Assembly (NCBI GenBank): GCA_037962975.1
Contig: JAYKXN010000227.1
Span: 1-64,000, forward strand
Source of the DNA: Clitoria ternatea
Lineage: Eukaryota > Streptophyta > Magnoliopsida > Fabales > Fabaceae
DNA length: 64,000 bases
Reading direction: 5' to 3'
Numbering within the stretch: position 1 is the stretch's first letter; every line of letters starts with the position of its first letter. The notes under the pieces are model-generated. The model searched no databases and was not told where the DNA came from. It saw only the letters and a program-made list of their open reading frames with translations. Below, in pieces: positions 49,709 to 63,921 of the stretch. The position numbers and the translations under genes are program-made.

Positions 49709-52700
49709 GTAAATCGCGTAAGGGATCACAACAAGTCTTATTTGATGCATTTAATTTAAAATATATTTATTATAATAAAAATATAAATAATATATTTTAT
49801 TTTTCTTAGTTTTTTATGTATTTTCTCTTATCCCTTTTGTGAGACGTGTTTTAGAATTTTTCTTGTTAATTTTATATGACTTTTTTCAATTTACAATGTG
49901 CATTGATTATTTTTTTCAACACATACCCTTATTAATTAGTCTTAATACTATTTATATCAGTGCAATATGAAATAATCATTGATCTTTCTTCCTTACTATT
50001 CAATGTAATTTTAAAAGTATACCAAGAATAATTGACAAGTTTAATATGTTAACCTAAAATAACTAAATTTCTTAATAAACATAAAATAACATAATATGTT
50101 GATAGAAAAAGAAGTAGTGGCGAGACTTCTATTCTTTTTAAAAGTTCTATACAATATTTATAAATACTTTTAATGTTGATCGGGTTCCATACAATAATAG
50201 TACATAATAATTTTCGTGCGTGCGTACGTGCGTCCATGCATGCATATGCTTTTATGAAGTCTTTGTGAGTTTTTTAGTCGTTTTATAACGTGAATATTAT
50301 TATTTTTACAAATAGCATTCTAAAATGGATCTTTGATATCAATTATATGTTATTATTTTTATAAATATTATTCTTAATTAGATTCTCTCACTTTTGCTAT
50401 CAATTATCAATAGAAGATCATTAATTCCGTTTTCCATTTATTGATAGTAAAGATCGATCATAAAAGAATCTGACAAAAATAATTAGCAAATTATATATAT
50501 TTTAATAATTATATTCTTTTATTTCTTAAGGTTTATTTATTAAGAAAATCGCGTAAGGGATCACAACAAGTCTTATTTGATGCATTTAATTTAAAATATA
50601 TTTATTATAATAAAAATATAAATAATATATTTTATTTTTCTTAGTTTTTTATGTATTTTCTCTTATCCCTTTTGTGAGACGTGTTTTAGAATTTTTCTTG
50701 TTAATTTTATATGACTTTTTTCAATTTACAATGTGCATTGATTATTTTTTTCAACACATACCCTTATTAATTAGTCTTAATACTATTTATATCAGTGCAA
50801 TATGAAATAATCATTGATCTTTCTTCCTTACTATTTAATGTAATTTTAAAAGTATACCAAGAATAATTGACAAGTTTAATATTTTTACCAAAAATGACTA
50901 AATTTCTTAATAAACATAAAATAACATAATATGTTGATAGAAAAAGAGGTAGTGGCGAGACTTCTTTTCTTTTTAAAAGTTCTATACAATATTTATAAAT
51001 ACTTTTTATGTTGTTTTAGATTCCACACAATAATAGTACATAATAATTTTCATACGTGCGTACGTTCGTCCATGCATGCGTGTGCTTTTATGAAGTCTTT
51101 GTGAGTTTTTTAGTCGTCTTATAACGTGAATATTATTATTTTTACAAATAGCATTCTTAAATGGATCTTTGATATCAATTATATGTTATTATTTTTATAA
51201 ATATTATTCTTAATTAGATTCTCTCACTTTTGCTATCAATTATCAATAGAAGATCATTAATTCCGTTTTCCATTTATTGATAGTAAAGATCGATCATAAA
51301 AGAATCTGACAAAAATAATTAGCAAATTATATATACTTTAATAATTATATTCTTTTTTTTCTTAAGGTTTATTTATTAAGTAAATCGCGTAATGGATCAC
51401 AACAAGTCTTATTTGATGTATTTAATTTAAAATATATTTATTTTAATAAAAAATATACAGAATATATTTTATTTTTCTTATTTTTTATGTATTTTCTCTT
51501 ATCCCTTTTGTGAGACGTGTTTTAGAATTTTTCTTGTTAATTTTATATGACTTCTTTCAATTTACAATGTGCATTGATTATTTTTTACAACACATACTCT
51601 TATTAATTAAGCTTGATACTATTTGTATTAGTGGAATATGAAATAATCATTGATCTTTCTTCCTTATTATTCATTGTAATTTTAAAAGTATACCAAGAAT
51701 AATTGACAAGTTTAATATGTTAACCTAAAATAACTAAATTTCTTAATAAACATAAAATAACATAATATGTTGATAGAAAAAGAAGTAGTGGCGAGACTTC
51801 TATTCTTTTTAAAAGTTCTATACAATATTTATAAATACTTTTAATGTTGATCGGGTTCCATACAATAATAGTACATAATAATTTTCGTGCGTGCGTACGT
51901 GCGTCCATGCATGCATATGCTTTTATGAAGTCTTTGTGAGTTTTTTAGTCACTTTATAACGTAAATATTATTATTTTTAGAAATAGCATTCTTAAATGGA
52001 ACTTTGATATCAATTATATGTTATTATTTTAATAAATATTATTCTTAATTAGATTCTCTCACTTTTGCTATCAATTATCAATAGAAGATCATTAATTCTG
52101 TTTTCCATTTATTGATAGTAAAGATCGATAATAAAAGAATCTGACAAAAATAATCAGCAAATTATATATATTTTAATAATTATATTCTTTTATTTTTTAA
52201 GGTTTATTTATTAAGAAAATCGCGTAAGGGATCACAACAAGTCTTATTTGATGCATTTAATTTAAAATATATTTATTATAATAAAAATATAAATAATATA
52301 TTTTATTTTTCTTAGTTTTTTTTATGTATTTTCTCTTATCCCTTTTGTGAGACGTGTTTTAGAATTTTTCTTGTTAATTTTATATGACTTCTTTCAATTT
52401 ACAATGTGCATTGATTATTTTTTACAACACATACTCTTATTAATTAAGCTTGATACTATTTGTATTAGTGGAATATGAAATAATCATTGATCTTTCTTCC
52501 TTATTATTCATTGTAATTTTAAAAGTATACCAAGAATAATTGAGAAGTTTAATATGTTAACCTAAAATAACTAAATTTCTTAATAAACATAAAATAACAT
52601 AATATGTTGATAGAAAAAGAAGTAGTGGCGAGACTTCTATTCTTTTTAAAAGTTCTATACAATATTTATAAATACTTTTAATGTTGATCGGGTTCCATAC

Positions 52701-53051
52701 AATAATAGTACATAATAATTTACGTGCGTGCGTACGTGCGTCCATGCATGCATATGCTTTTATGAAGTCTTTGTTAGTTTTTTAGTCATTTTATAACGTA
52801 AATATTATTATTTTTAGAAATAGCATTCTTAAATGGATCTTTGATATCAATTATATGTTATTATTTTTATAAATATTATTCTGAATTAGATTCTCTCACT
52901 TTTGCTATCAATTATCAATAGAAGATCATTAAATCTGTTTTCCATTTATTGATAGTAAAGATCGATAATAAAAGAATCTGACAAAAATAATCAGCAAATT
53001 ATATATATTTTAATAATTATATTCTTTTATTTTTTAAGGTTTATTTATTAA
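49709..53051 (+). repeat. Higher-order block a1-b2-a2-a3, copy 4 (3,343 bp)
   Basis: Monomers 49709, 50544, 51380 and 52215, with the same lengths and order. Private changes include CTATTTAATG near 50831 and ATTCTGAATTAGATTC near 52879. Confidence 0.88.
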
Positions 53052-56000
53052 GAAAATCGCGTAAGGGATCACAACAAGTCTTATTTGATGCATTTAATTT
53101 AAAATATATTTATTATAATAAAAATATAAATAATATATTTTATTTTTCTTAGTTTTTTTTATGTATTTTCTCTTATCCCTTTTGTGAGACGTGTTTTAGA
53201 ATTTTTCTTGTTAATTTTATATGACTTTTTTCAATTTACAATGTGCATTGATTATTTTTTTCAACACATACCCTTATTAATTAGTCTTAATACTATTTAT
53301 ATCAGTGCAATATGAAATAATCATTGATCTTTCTTCCTTACTATTCAATGTAATTTTAAAAGTATACCAAGAATAATTGACAAGTTTAATATGTTTACCA
53401 AAAATGACTAAATTTCTTAATAAACATAAAATAACATAATATGTTGATAGAAAAAGAGGTAGTGGCGAGACTTCTTTTCTTTTTAAAAGTTCTATACAAT
53501 ATTTATAAATACTTTTAATGTTGTTTTAGATTCCACACAATAATAGTACATAATAATTTTCGTGCGTACATACATGCGTCCATGCATGCGTGTGCTTTTA
53601 TGAAGTCTTTGTGAGTTTTTTAGTCGTTTTATAACGTGAATATTATTATTTTTTCAAATAGCATTCTTAAATGGATCTTTGATATCAATTATATGTTATT
53701 ATTTTTATAAATATTATTCTTAATTAGATTCTCTCACTTTTGCTATCAATTATCAATAGAAGATCATTAACTCCGTTTTCCATTTATTGATAGTAAAGAT
53801 CGATCATAAAAGAATCTGAAAAAAATAATTAGCAAATTATATATACTTTAATAATTATATTCTTTTATTTCTTAAGGTTTATTTATTAAGTAAATCGCGT
53901 AAGGGATCACAACAAGTCTTATTTGATGCATTTAATTTAAAATATATTTATTATAATAAAAATATAAATAATATATTTTATTTTTCTTAGTTTTTTATGT
54001 ATTTTCTCTTATCCCTTTTGTGAGACGCGTTTTAGAATTTTTCTTGTTAATTTTATATGACTTTTTTCAATTTACAATGTGCATTGATTATTTTTTTCAA
54101 CACATACCCTTATTAATTAGTCTTAATACTATTTATATCAGTGCAATATGAAATAATCATTGATCTTTCTTCCTTACTATTCAATGTAATTTTAAAAGTA
54201 TACCAAGAATAATTGACAAGTTTAATATGTTTACCAAAAATGACTAAATTTCTTAACAAACATAAAATAACATAATATGTTGATAGAAAAAGAGGTAGTG
54301 GCGAGACTTCTTTTCTTTTTAAAAGTTCTATACAATATTTATAAATACTTTTAATATTGTTTTAGATTCCACACAATAATAGTACATAATAATTTTCGTG
54401 CGTACATACATGCGTCCATGCATGCGTGTGCTTTTATGAAGTCTTTGTGAGTTTTTTAGTCGTTTTATAACGTGAATATTATTATTTTTACAAATAGCAT
54501 TCTAAAATGGATCTTTGATATCAATTATATGTTATTATTTTTATAAATATTATTCTTAATTAGATTCTCTCACTTTTGCTATCAATTATCAATAGAAGAT
54601 CATTAATTCCGTTTTCCATTTATTGATAGTAAAGATCGATCATAAAAGAATCTGACAAAAATAATTAGCAAATTATATATACTTTAATAATTATATTCTT
54701 TTATTTCTTAAGGTTTATTTATTAAGTAAATCGCGTAAGGGATCACAACAAGTCTTATTTGATGCATTTAATTTAAAATATATTTATTATAATAAAAATA
54801 TAAATAATATATTTTATTTTTCTTAGTTTTTTATGTATTTTCTCTTATCCCTTTTGTGAGACGTGTTTTAGAATTTTTCTTGTTAATTTTATATGACTTT
54901 TTTCAATTTACAATGTGCATTGATTATTTTTTTCAACACATACCCTTATTAATTAGTCTTAATACTATTTATATCAGTGCAATATGAAATAATCATTGAT
55001 CTTTCTTCCTTACTATTCAATGTAATTTTAAAAGTATACCAAGAATAATTGACAAGTTTAATATGTTTACCAAAAATGACTAAATTTCTTAACAAACATA
55101 AAATAACATAATATGTTGATAGAAAAAGAGGTAGTGGCGAGACTTCTTTTCTTTTTAAAAGTTCTATACAATATTTATAAATACTTTTAATGTTGTTTTA
55201 GATTCCACACAATAATAGTACATAATAATTTTCGTGCGTACATACGTGCGTCCATGCATGCGTGTGCTTTTATGAAGTCTTTGTGAGTTTTTTAGTCGTT
55301 TTATAACGTGAATATTATTATTTTTACAAATAGCATTCTAAAATGGATCTTTGATATCAATTATATGTTATTATTTTTATAAATATTATTCTTAATTAGA
55401 TTCTCTCACTTTTGCTATCAATTATCAATAGAAGATCATTAATTCTGTTTTCCATTTATTGATAGTAAAGATCGATCATAAAAGAATCTGACAAAAATAA
55501 TTAGCAAATTATATATACTTTAATAATTATATTCATTTATTTCTTAAGGTTTATTTATTAAGAAAATCACGTAAGGGATCACAACAAGTCTTATTTGATG
55601 CATTTAATTTAAAATATATTTATTATAATAAAAATATAAATAATATATTTTATTTTTCTTAGTTTTTTATGTATTTTCTCTTATCCCTTTTGTGAGACGT
55701 GTTTTAGAATTTTTCTTGTTAATTTTATATGACTTTTTTCAATTTACAATGTGCATTGATTATTTTTTTCAACACATACCCTTATTAATTAGTCTTAATA
55801 CTATTTATATCAGTGCAATATGAAATAATCATTGATCTTTCTTCCTTACTATTCAATGTAATTTTAAAAGTATACCAAGAATAATTGACAAGTTTAATAT
55901 GTTTACCAAAAATGACTAAATTTCTTAACAAACATAAAATAACATAATATGTTGATAGAAAAAGAGGTAGTGGCGAGACTTCTTTTCTTTTTAAAAGTTC

Positions 56001-59000
56001 TATACAATATTTATAAATACTTTTAATGTTGTTTTAGATTCCACACAATAATAGTACATAATAATTTTCGTGCGTACGTACGTGCGTCCATGCATACGTG
56101 TGCTTTTATGAAGTCTTTGTGAGTTTTTTAGTCGTTTTATAACGTGAATATTATTATTTTTACAAATAGAATTCTTAAATGGATCTTTGATATCAATTAT
56201 ATGTTATTATTTTTATAAATATTATTCTTAATTAGATTCTCTCACTTTTGCTATCAATTATCAATAGAAGATCATTAATTCCGTTTTCCATTTATTGATA
56301 GTAAAGATCGATCATAAAAGAATCTGACAAAAATAATTAGCAAATTATATATACTTTAATAATTATATTCATTTATTTCTTAAGGTTTATTTATTAAGAA
56401 AATCACGTAAGGGATCACAACAAGTCTTATTTGATGCATTTAATTTAAAATATATTTATTATAATAAAAATATAAATAATATATTTTATTTTTCTTAGTT
56501 TTTTATGTATTTTCTCTTATCCCTTTTGTGAGACGTGTTTTAGAATTTTTCTTGTTAATTTTATATGACTTTTTTCAATTTACAATGTGCATTGATTATT
56601 TTTTTCAACACATACCCTTATTAATTAGTCTTAATACTATTTATATCAGTGCAATATGAAATAATCATTGATCTTTCTTCCTTACTATTCAATGTAATTT
56701 TAAAAGTATACCAAGAATAATTGACAAGTTTAATATTTTTACCAAAAATGACTAAATTTCTTAATAAACATAAAATAACATAATATGTTGATAGAAAAAG
56801 AGGTAGTGGCGAGACTTCTTTTCTTTTTAAAAGTTCTATACAATATTTATAAATACTTTTTATGTTGTTTTAGATTCCACACAATAATAGTACATAATAA
56901 TTTTCGTGCGTGCGTACGTGCGTCCATGCATGCGTGTGCTTTTATGAAGTCTTTGTGAGTTTTTTAGTCATTTTATAACGTGAATATTATTATTTTTACA
57001 AATAGCATTCTTAAATGGATCTTTGATATCAATTATATGTTATTATTTTTATAAATATTATTCTTAATTAGATTCTCTCACTTTTGCTATCAATTATCAA
57101 TAGAAGATCATTAATTTCGTCTACCATTTATTGTTAGTAAAGATCGATAATAAAAGAATCTGACAAAAATAATTAGCAAATTATATATATTTTAAAAACT
57201 ATATTCCTTTATTTCTTAAGGTTTATTTATTAAGAAAATCACGTAAGGGATCACAACAAGTCTTTATTTGATGTATTTAATTTAAAATATATTTATTTTA
57301 ATAAAAAATATACAGAATATATTTTATTTTTCTTAGTTTTTTATGTATTTTCTCGTATCCCTTTTGTGAGACGTGTTTTAGAATTTTTTTTGTTAATTTT
57401 ATATGACTTCTTTCAATTTACAATGTGCATTGATTATTTTTTACAACACATACTCTTATTAATTAAGCTTGATACTATTTGTATTAGTGGAATATGAAAT
57501 AATCATTGATCTTTCTTCCTTATTATTCATTGTAATTTTAAAAGTATACCAAGAATAATTGACAAGTTTAATATGTTAACCTAAAATAACTAAATTTCTT
57601 AATAAACATAAAATAACATAATATGTTGATAGAAAAAGAAGTAGTGGCGAGACTTCTATTCTTTTTAAAAGTTCTATACAATATTTATAAATACTTTTAA
57701 TGTTGATCGGGTTCCATACAATAATAGTACATAATAATTTTCGTGCGTGCGTACGTGCGTCCATGCATGCATATGTTTTTATGAAGTTTTGTGAGTTTTT
57801 AGTCATTTTATAACGTAAATATTATTATTTTTAGAAATAACATTCTTAAATGGATCTTTGATATCAATTATATGTTATTATTTTTATAAATATTATACTT
57901 AATTAGATTCTCTCACTTTTGCTATCAATTATCAATAGAAGATCATTAATTCTATTTTCCATTTATTGATAGTAAAGATCGATAATAGAAGAATCTGACA
58001 AAAATAATCAGCAAATTATATATATTTTAATAATTATATTCTTTTATTTTTTAAGGTTTATTTATTAAGAAAATCGCGTAAGAGATCACAACAAGTCTTA
58101 TTTGATGCATTTAATTTAAAATATATCTATTATAATAAAAATATAAATAATATATTTTATTTTTCTTAGTTTTTTATGTATTTTCTCTTATCCCTTTTGT
58201 GAGACGTGTTTTAGAAATTTTCTTGTTAATTTTATATGACTTTTTTCAATTTACAATGTGCATTGATTATTTTTTTCAACACATACCCTTATTAATTAGT
58301 CTTAATACTATTTATATCAGTGCAATATGAAATAATCATTGATCTTTCTTCCTTACTATTCAATGTAATTTTAAAAGTATACCAAGAATAATTGACAAGT
58401 TTAATATGTTTACCAAAAATGACTAAATTTCTTAATAAACATAAAATAACATAATATGTTGATAGAAAAAGAGGTAGTGGCGAGACTTCTTTTCTTTTTA
58501 AAAGTTCTATACAATATTTATAAATACTTTTAATGTTGTTTTAGATTCCACACAATAATAGTACATAATAATTTTCGTGCGTACATACGTGCGTCCATGC
58601 ATGCGTGTGCTTTTATGAAGTCTTTGTGAGTTTTTTAGTCGTTTTATAACGTGAATATTATTATTTTTACAAATAGCATTCTAAAATGGATCTTTGATAT
58701 CCATTATATGTTATTATTTTTATAAATATTATTCTTAATTAGATTCTCTCACTTTTGCTATCAATTATCAATAGAAGATCATTAATTCTGTTTTCCATTT
58801 ATTGATAGTAAAGATCGATCATAAAAGAATCTGACAAAAATAATTAGCAAATTATATATTCTTTAATAATTATATTCTTTTATTTCTTAAGGTTTATTTA
58901 TTAAGAAAATCGCGTAAGGGATCACAACAAGTCTTATTTGATGCATTTAATTTAAAATATATTTATTATAATAAAAATATAAATAATATATTTTATTTTT

Positions 59001-62000
59001 CTTAGTTTTTTATGTATTTTCTCTTATCCCTTTTGTGAGACGTGTTTTAGAATTTTTCTTGTTAATTTTATATGACTTTTTTCAATTTACAATGTGCATT
59101 GATTATTTTTTTCAACACATACCCTTATTAATTAGTCTTAATACTATTTATATCAGTGCAATATGAAATAATCATTGATCTTTCTTCCTTACTATTCAAT
59201 GTAATTTTAAAAGTATACCAAGAATAATTGACAAGTTTAATATGTTTACCAAAAATGACTAAATTTCTTAATAAACATAAAATAACATAATATGTTGATA
59301 GAAAAAGAGGTAGTGGCGAGACTTCTTTTCTTTTTAAAAGTTCTATACAATATTTATAAATACTTTTAATGTTGGTTTAGATTCCACACAATAATAGTAC
59401 ATAATAATTTTCGTGCGTACATACGTTCGTCCATGCATGCGTGTGCTTTTATGAAGTCTTTGTGAGTTTTTTAGTCGTTTTATAACGTGAATATTATTAT
59501 TTTTACAAATAGCATTCTAAAATGGATCTTTGATATCAATTATATGTTATTATTTTTATAAATATTATTCTTAATTAGATTCTCTCACTTTTGCTATCAA
59601 TTATCAATAGAAGATCATTAATTCCGTTTTCCATTTATTGATAGTAAAGATCGATCATAAAAGAATCTGACAAAAATAATTAGCAAATTATATATACTTT
59701 AATAATTATATTCATTTATTTCTTAAGGTTTATTTATTAAGAAAATCACGTAAGGGATCACAACAAGTCTTATTTGATGCATTTAATTTAAAATATATTT
59801 ATTATAATAAAAATATAAATAATATATTTTATTTTTCTTAGTTTTTTATGTATTTTCTCTTATCCCTTTTGTGAGACGTGTTTTAGAATTTTTCTTGTTA
59901 ATTTTATATGACTTTTTTCAATTTACAATGTGCATTGATTATTTTTTTCAACACATACCCTTATTAATTAGTCTTAATACTATTTATATCAGTGCAATAT
60001 GAAATAATCACTGATCTTTCTTCCTTACTATTCAATGTAATTTTAAAAGTATACCAAGAATAATTGACAAGTTTAATATTTTTACCAAAAATGACTAAAT
60101 TTCTTAATAAACATAAAATAACATAATATGTTGATAGAAAAAGAGGTAGTGGCGAGACTTCTTTTCTTTTTAAAAGTTCTATACAATATTTATAAATACT
60201 TTTTATGTTGTTTTAGATTCCACACAATAATAGTACATAATAATTTTCGTGCGTGCGTACGTGCGTCCATGCATGCGTGTGCTTTTATGAAGTCTTTGTG
60301 AGTTTTTTAGTCATTTTATAACGTAAATATTATTATTTTTACAAATAGCATTCTTAAATGGATCTTTGATATCAATTATATGTTATTATTTTTATAAATA
60401 TTATTCTTAATTAGATTCTCTCACTTTTGCTATCAATTATCAATAGAAGATCATTAATTTCGTCTACCATTTATTGTTAGTAAAGATCGATAATAAAAGA
60501 ATCTGACAAAAATAATTAGCAAATTATATATATTTTAAAAACTATATTCCTTTATTTCTTAAGGTTTATTTATTAAGAAAATCACGTAAGGGATCACAAC
60601 AAGTCTTATTTGATGTATTTAATTTAAAATATATTTATTTTAATAAAGAATATACAGAATATATTTTATTTTTCTTAGTTTTTTATGTATTTTCTCGTAT
60701 CCCTTTTGTGAGACGTGTTTTAGAATTTTTCTTGTTAATTTTATATGACTTTTTTCAATTTACAATGTGCATTGATTATTTTTTTCAACACATACCCTTA
60801 TTAATTAGTCTTAATACTATTTATATCAGTGCAATATGAAATAATCATTGATCTTTCTTCCTTACTATTCAATGTAATTTTAAAAGTATACCAAGAATAA
60901 TTGACAAGTTTAATATGTTTACCAAAAATGACTAAATTTCTTAATAAACATAAAATAACATAATATGTTGATAGAAAAAGAGGTAGTGGCGAGACTTCTT
61001 TTCTTTTTAAAAGTTCTATACAATATTTATAAATACTTTTAATGTTGGTTTAGATTCCACACAATAATAGTACATAATAATTTTCGTGCGTACATACGTT
61101 CGTCCATGCATGCGTGTGCTTTTATGAAGTCTTTGTGAGTTTTTTAGTCATTTTATAACGTGAATATTATTATTTTTACAAATAGCATTCTAAAATGGAT
61201 CTTTGATATCAATTATATGTTATTATTTTTATAAATATTATTCTTAATTAGATTCTCTCACTTTTGCTATCAATTATCAATAGAAGATCATTAATTCCGT
61301 TTTCCATTTATTGATAGTAAAGATCGATCATAAAAGAATCTGACAAAAATAATTAGCAAATTATATATACTTTAATAATTATATTCTTTTATTTCTTAAG
61401 GTTTATTTATTAAGTAAATCGCGTAAGGGATCACAACAAGTCTTATTTGATGCATTTAATTTAAAATATATTTATTATAATAAAAATATAAATAATATAT
61501 TTTATTTTTCTTAGTTTTTTATGTATTTTCTCTTATCCCTTTTGTGAGACATGTTTTAGAATTTTTCTTGTTAATTTTATATGACTTTTTTCAATTTACA
61601 ATGTGCATTGATTATTTTTTTCAACACATACCCTTATTAATTAGTCTTAATACTATTTATATCAGTGCAATATGAAATAATCATTGATCTTTCTTCCTTA
61701 CTATTCAATGTAATTTTAAAAGTATACCAAGAATAATTGACAAGTTTAATATGTTTACCAAAAATGACTAAATTTCTTAATAAACATAAAATAACATAAT
61801 ATGTTGATAGAAAAAGAGGTAGTGGCGAGACTTCTTTTCTTTTTAAAAGTTCTATACAATATTTATAAATACTTTTAATGTTGGTTTAGATTCCACACAA
61901 TAATAGTACATAATAATTTTCGTGCGTACATACGTTCGTCCATGCATGCGTGTGCTTTTATGAAGTCTTTGTGAGTTTTTTAGTCGTTTTATAACGTGAA

Positions 62001-63921
62001 TATTATTATTTTTACAAATAGCATTCTAAAATGGATCTTTGATATCAATTATATGTTATTATTTTTATAAATATTATTCTTAATTAGATTCTCTCACTTT
62101 TGCTATCAATTATCAATAGAAGATCATTAATTCCGTTTTCCATTTATTGATAGTAAAGATCGATCATAAAAGAATCTGACAAAAATAATTAGCAAATTAT
62201 ATATACTTTAATAATTATATTCTTTTATTTCTTAAGGTTTATTTATTAAGTAAATCGCGTAAGGGATCACAACAAGTCTTATTTGATGCATTTAATTTAA
62301 AATATATTTATTATAATAAAAATATAAATAATATATTTTATTTTTCTTAGTTTTTTATGTATTTTCTCTTATCCCTTTTGTGAGACATGTTTTAGAATTT
62401 TTCTTGTTAATTTTATATGACTTTTTTCAATTTACAATGTGCATTGATTATTTTTTTCAACACATACCCTTATTAATTAGTCTTAATACTATTTATATCA
62501 GTACAATATGAAATAATCATTAATCTTTCTTCCTTACTATTCAATGTAATTTTAAAAGTATACCAAGAATAATTGACAAGTTTAATATGTTTACCAAAAA
62601 TGACTAAATTTCTTAATAAACATAAAATAACATAATATGTTGATAGAAAAAGAGGTAGTGGCGAGACTTCTTTTCTTTTTAAAAGTTCTATACAATATTT
62701 ATAAATACTTTTAATGTTGTTTTAGATTCCACACAATAATAGTACATAATAATTTTCGTGCGTACGTACGTGCGTCCATGCATGCGTGTGCTTTTATGAA
62801 GTCTTTGTGAGTTTTTTAGTCGTTTTATAACGTGAATATTATTATTTTTAGAAATAGCATTCTTGAATGGATCTTTGATATCAATTATATGTTATTATTT
62901 TTATAAATATTATTCTTAATTAGATTCTCTCACTTTTGCTATCAATTATCAATAGAAGATCATTAATTCCGTTTTCCATTTATTGATAGTAAAGATCGAT
63001 CATAAAAGAATCTGACAAAAATAATTAGCAAATTATATATACTTTAATAATTATATTCTTTTATTTCTTAAGGTTTATTTATTAAGTAAATCGCGTAAGG
63101 GATCACAACAAGTCTTATTTGATGCATTTAATTTAAAATATATTTATTATAATAAAAATATAAATAATATATTTTATTTTTCTTAGTTTTTTATGTATTT
63201 TCTCTTATCCCTTTTGTGAGACGTGTTTTAGAATTTTTCTTGTTAATTTTATATGACTTTTTTCAATTTACAATGTGCATTGATTATTTTTTTCAACACA
63301 TACCCTTATTAATTAGTCTTAATACTATTTATATCAGTGCAATATGAAATAATCATTGATCTTTCTTCCTTACTATTCAATGTAATTTTAAAAGTATACC
63401 AAGAATAATTGACAAGTTTAATATGTTTACCAAAAATGACTAAATTTCTTAACAAACATAAAATAACATAATATGTTGATAGAAAAAGAGGTAGTGGCGA
63501 GACTTCTTTTCTTTTTAAAAGTTCTATACAATATTTATAAATACTTTTAATGTTGTTTTAGATTCCACACAATAATAGTACATAATAATTTTCGTGCGTA
63601 CATACGTGCGTCCATGCATGCGTGTGCTTTTATGAAGTCTTTGTGAGTTTTTTAGTCGTTTTATAACGTGAATATTATTATTTTTACAAATAGCATTCTA
63701 AAATGGATCTTTGATATCAATTATATGTTATTATTTTTATAAATATTATTCTTAATTAGATTCTCTCACTTTTGCTATCAATTATCAATAGAAGATCATT
63801 AATTCCGTTTTCCATTTATTGATAGTAAAGATCGATCATAAAAGAATCTGACAAAAATAATTAGCAAATTATATATACTTTAATAATTATATTCATTTAT
63901 TTCTTAAGGTTTATTTATTAA
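53052..63921 (+). repeat. Satellite A array dominated by b3-type monomers
   Basis: Thirteen monomers start at 53052, 53890, 54726, 55562, 56398, 57234, 58069, 58905, 59741, 60577, 61414, 62250 and 63086, of 835-838 bp. Most are b3-like. The copy at 57234 is type a. Those at 56398 and 59741 have the b1 mark TCGTCTACCATTTATTG. A TTGGTTTAGATTCC variant marks 58905, 60577 and 61414. GAGACATGTTTT marks 61414 and 62250 as a recent pair. No a1-b2-a2-a3 block is present. Confidence 0.88.

Noticed and set aside
35892..57806. Thirteen near-identical minus-strand reading frames of 62-76 codons starting MDARTHARK, MTKNSQNF or similar
   Set aside because: They fall at one position of the type a satellite monomer and are identical because the array is homogenised. 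In type b copies the same frame has a stop (TCTAAAAC on the plus side of the joint reads TAA in reverse), the start lies in the alternating CATGCATG tract, and there is no domain. They are not called as genes.
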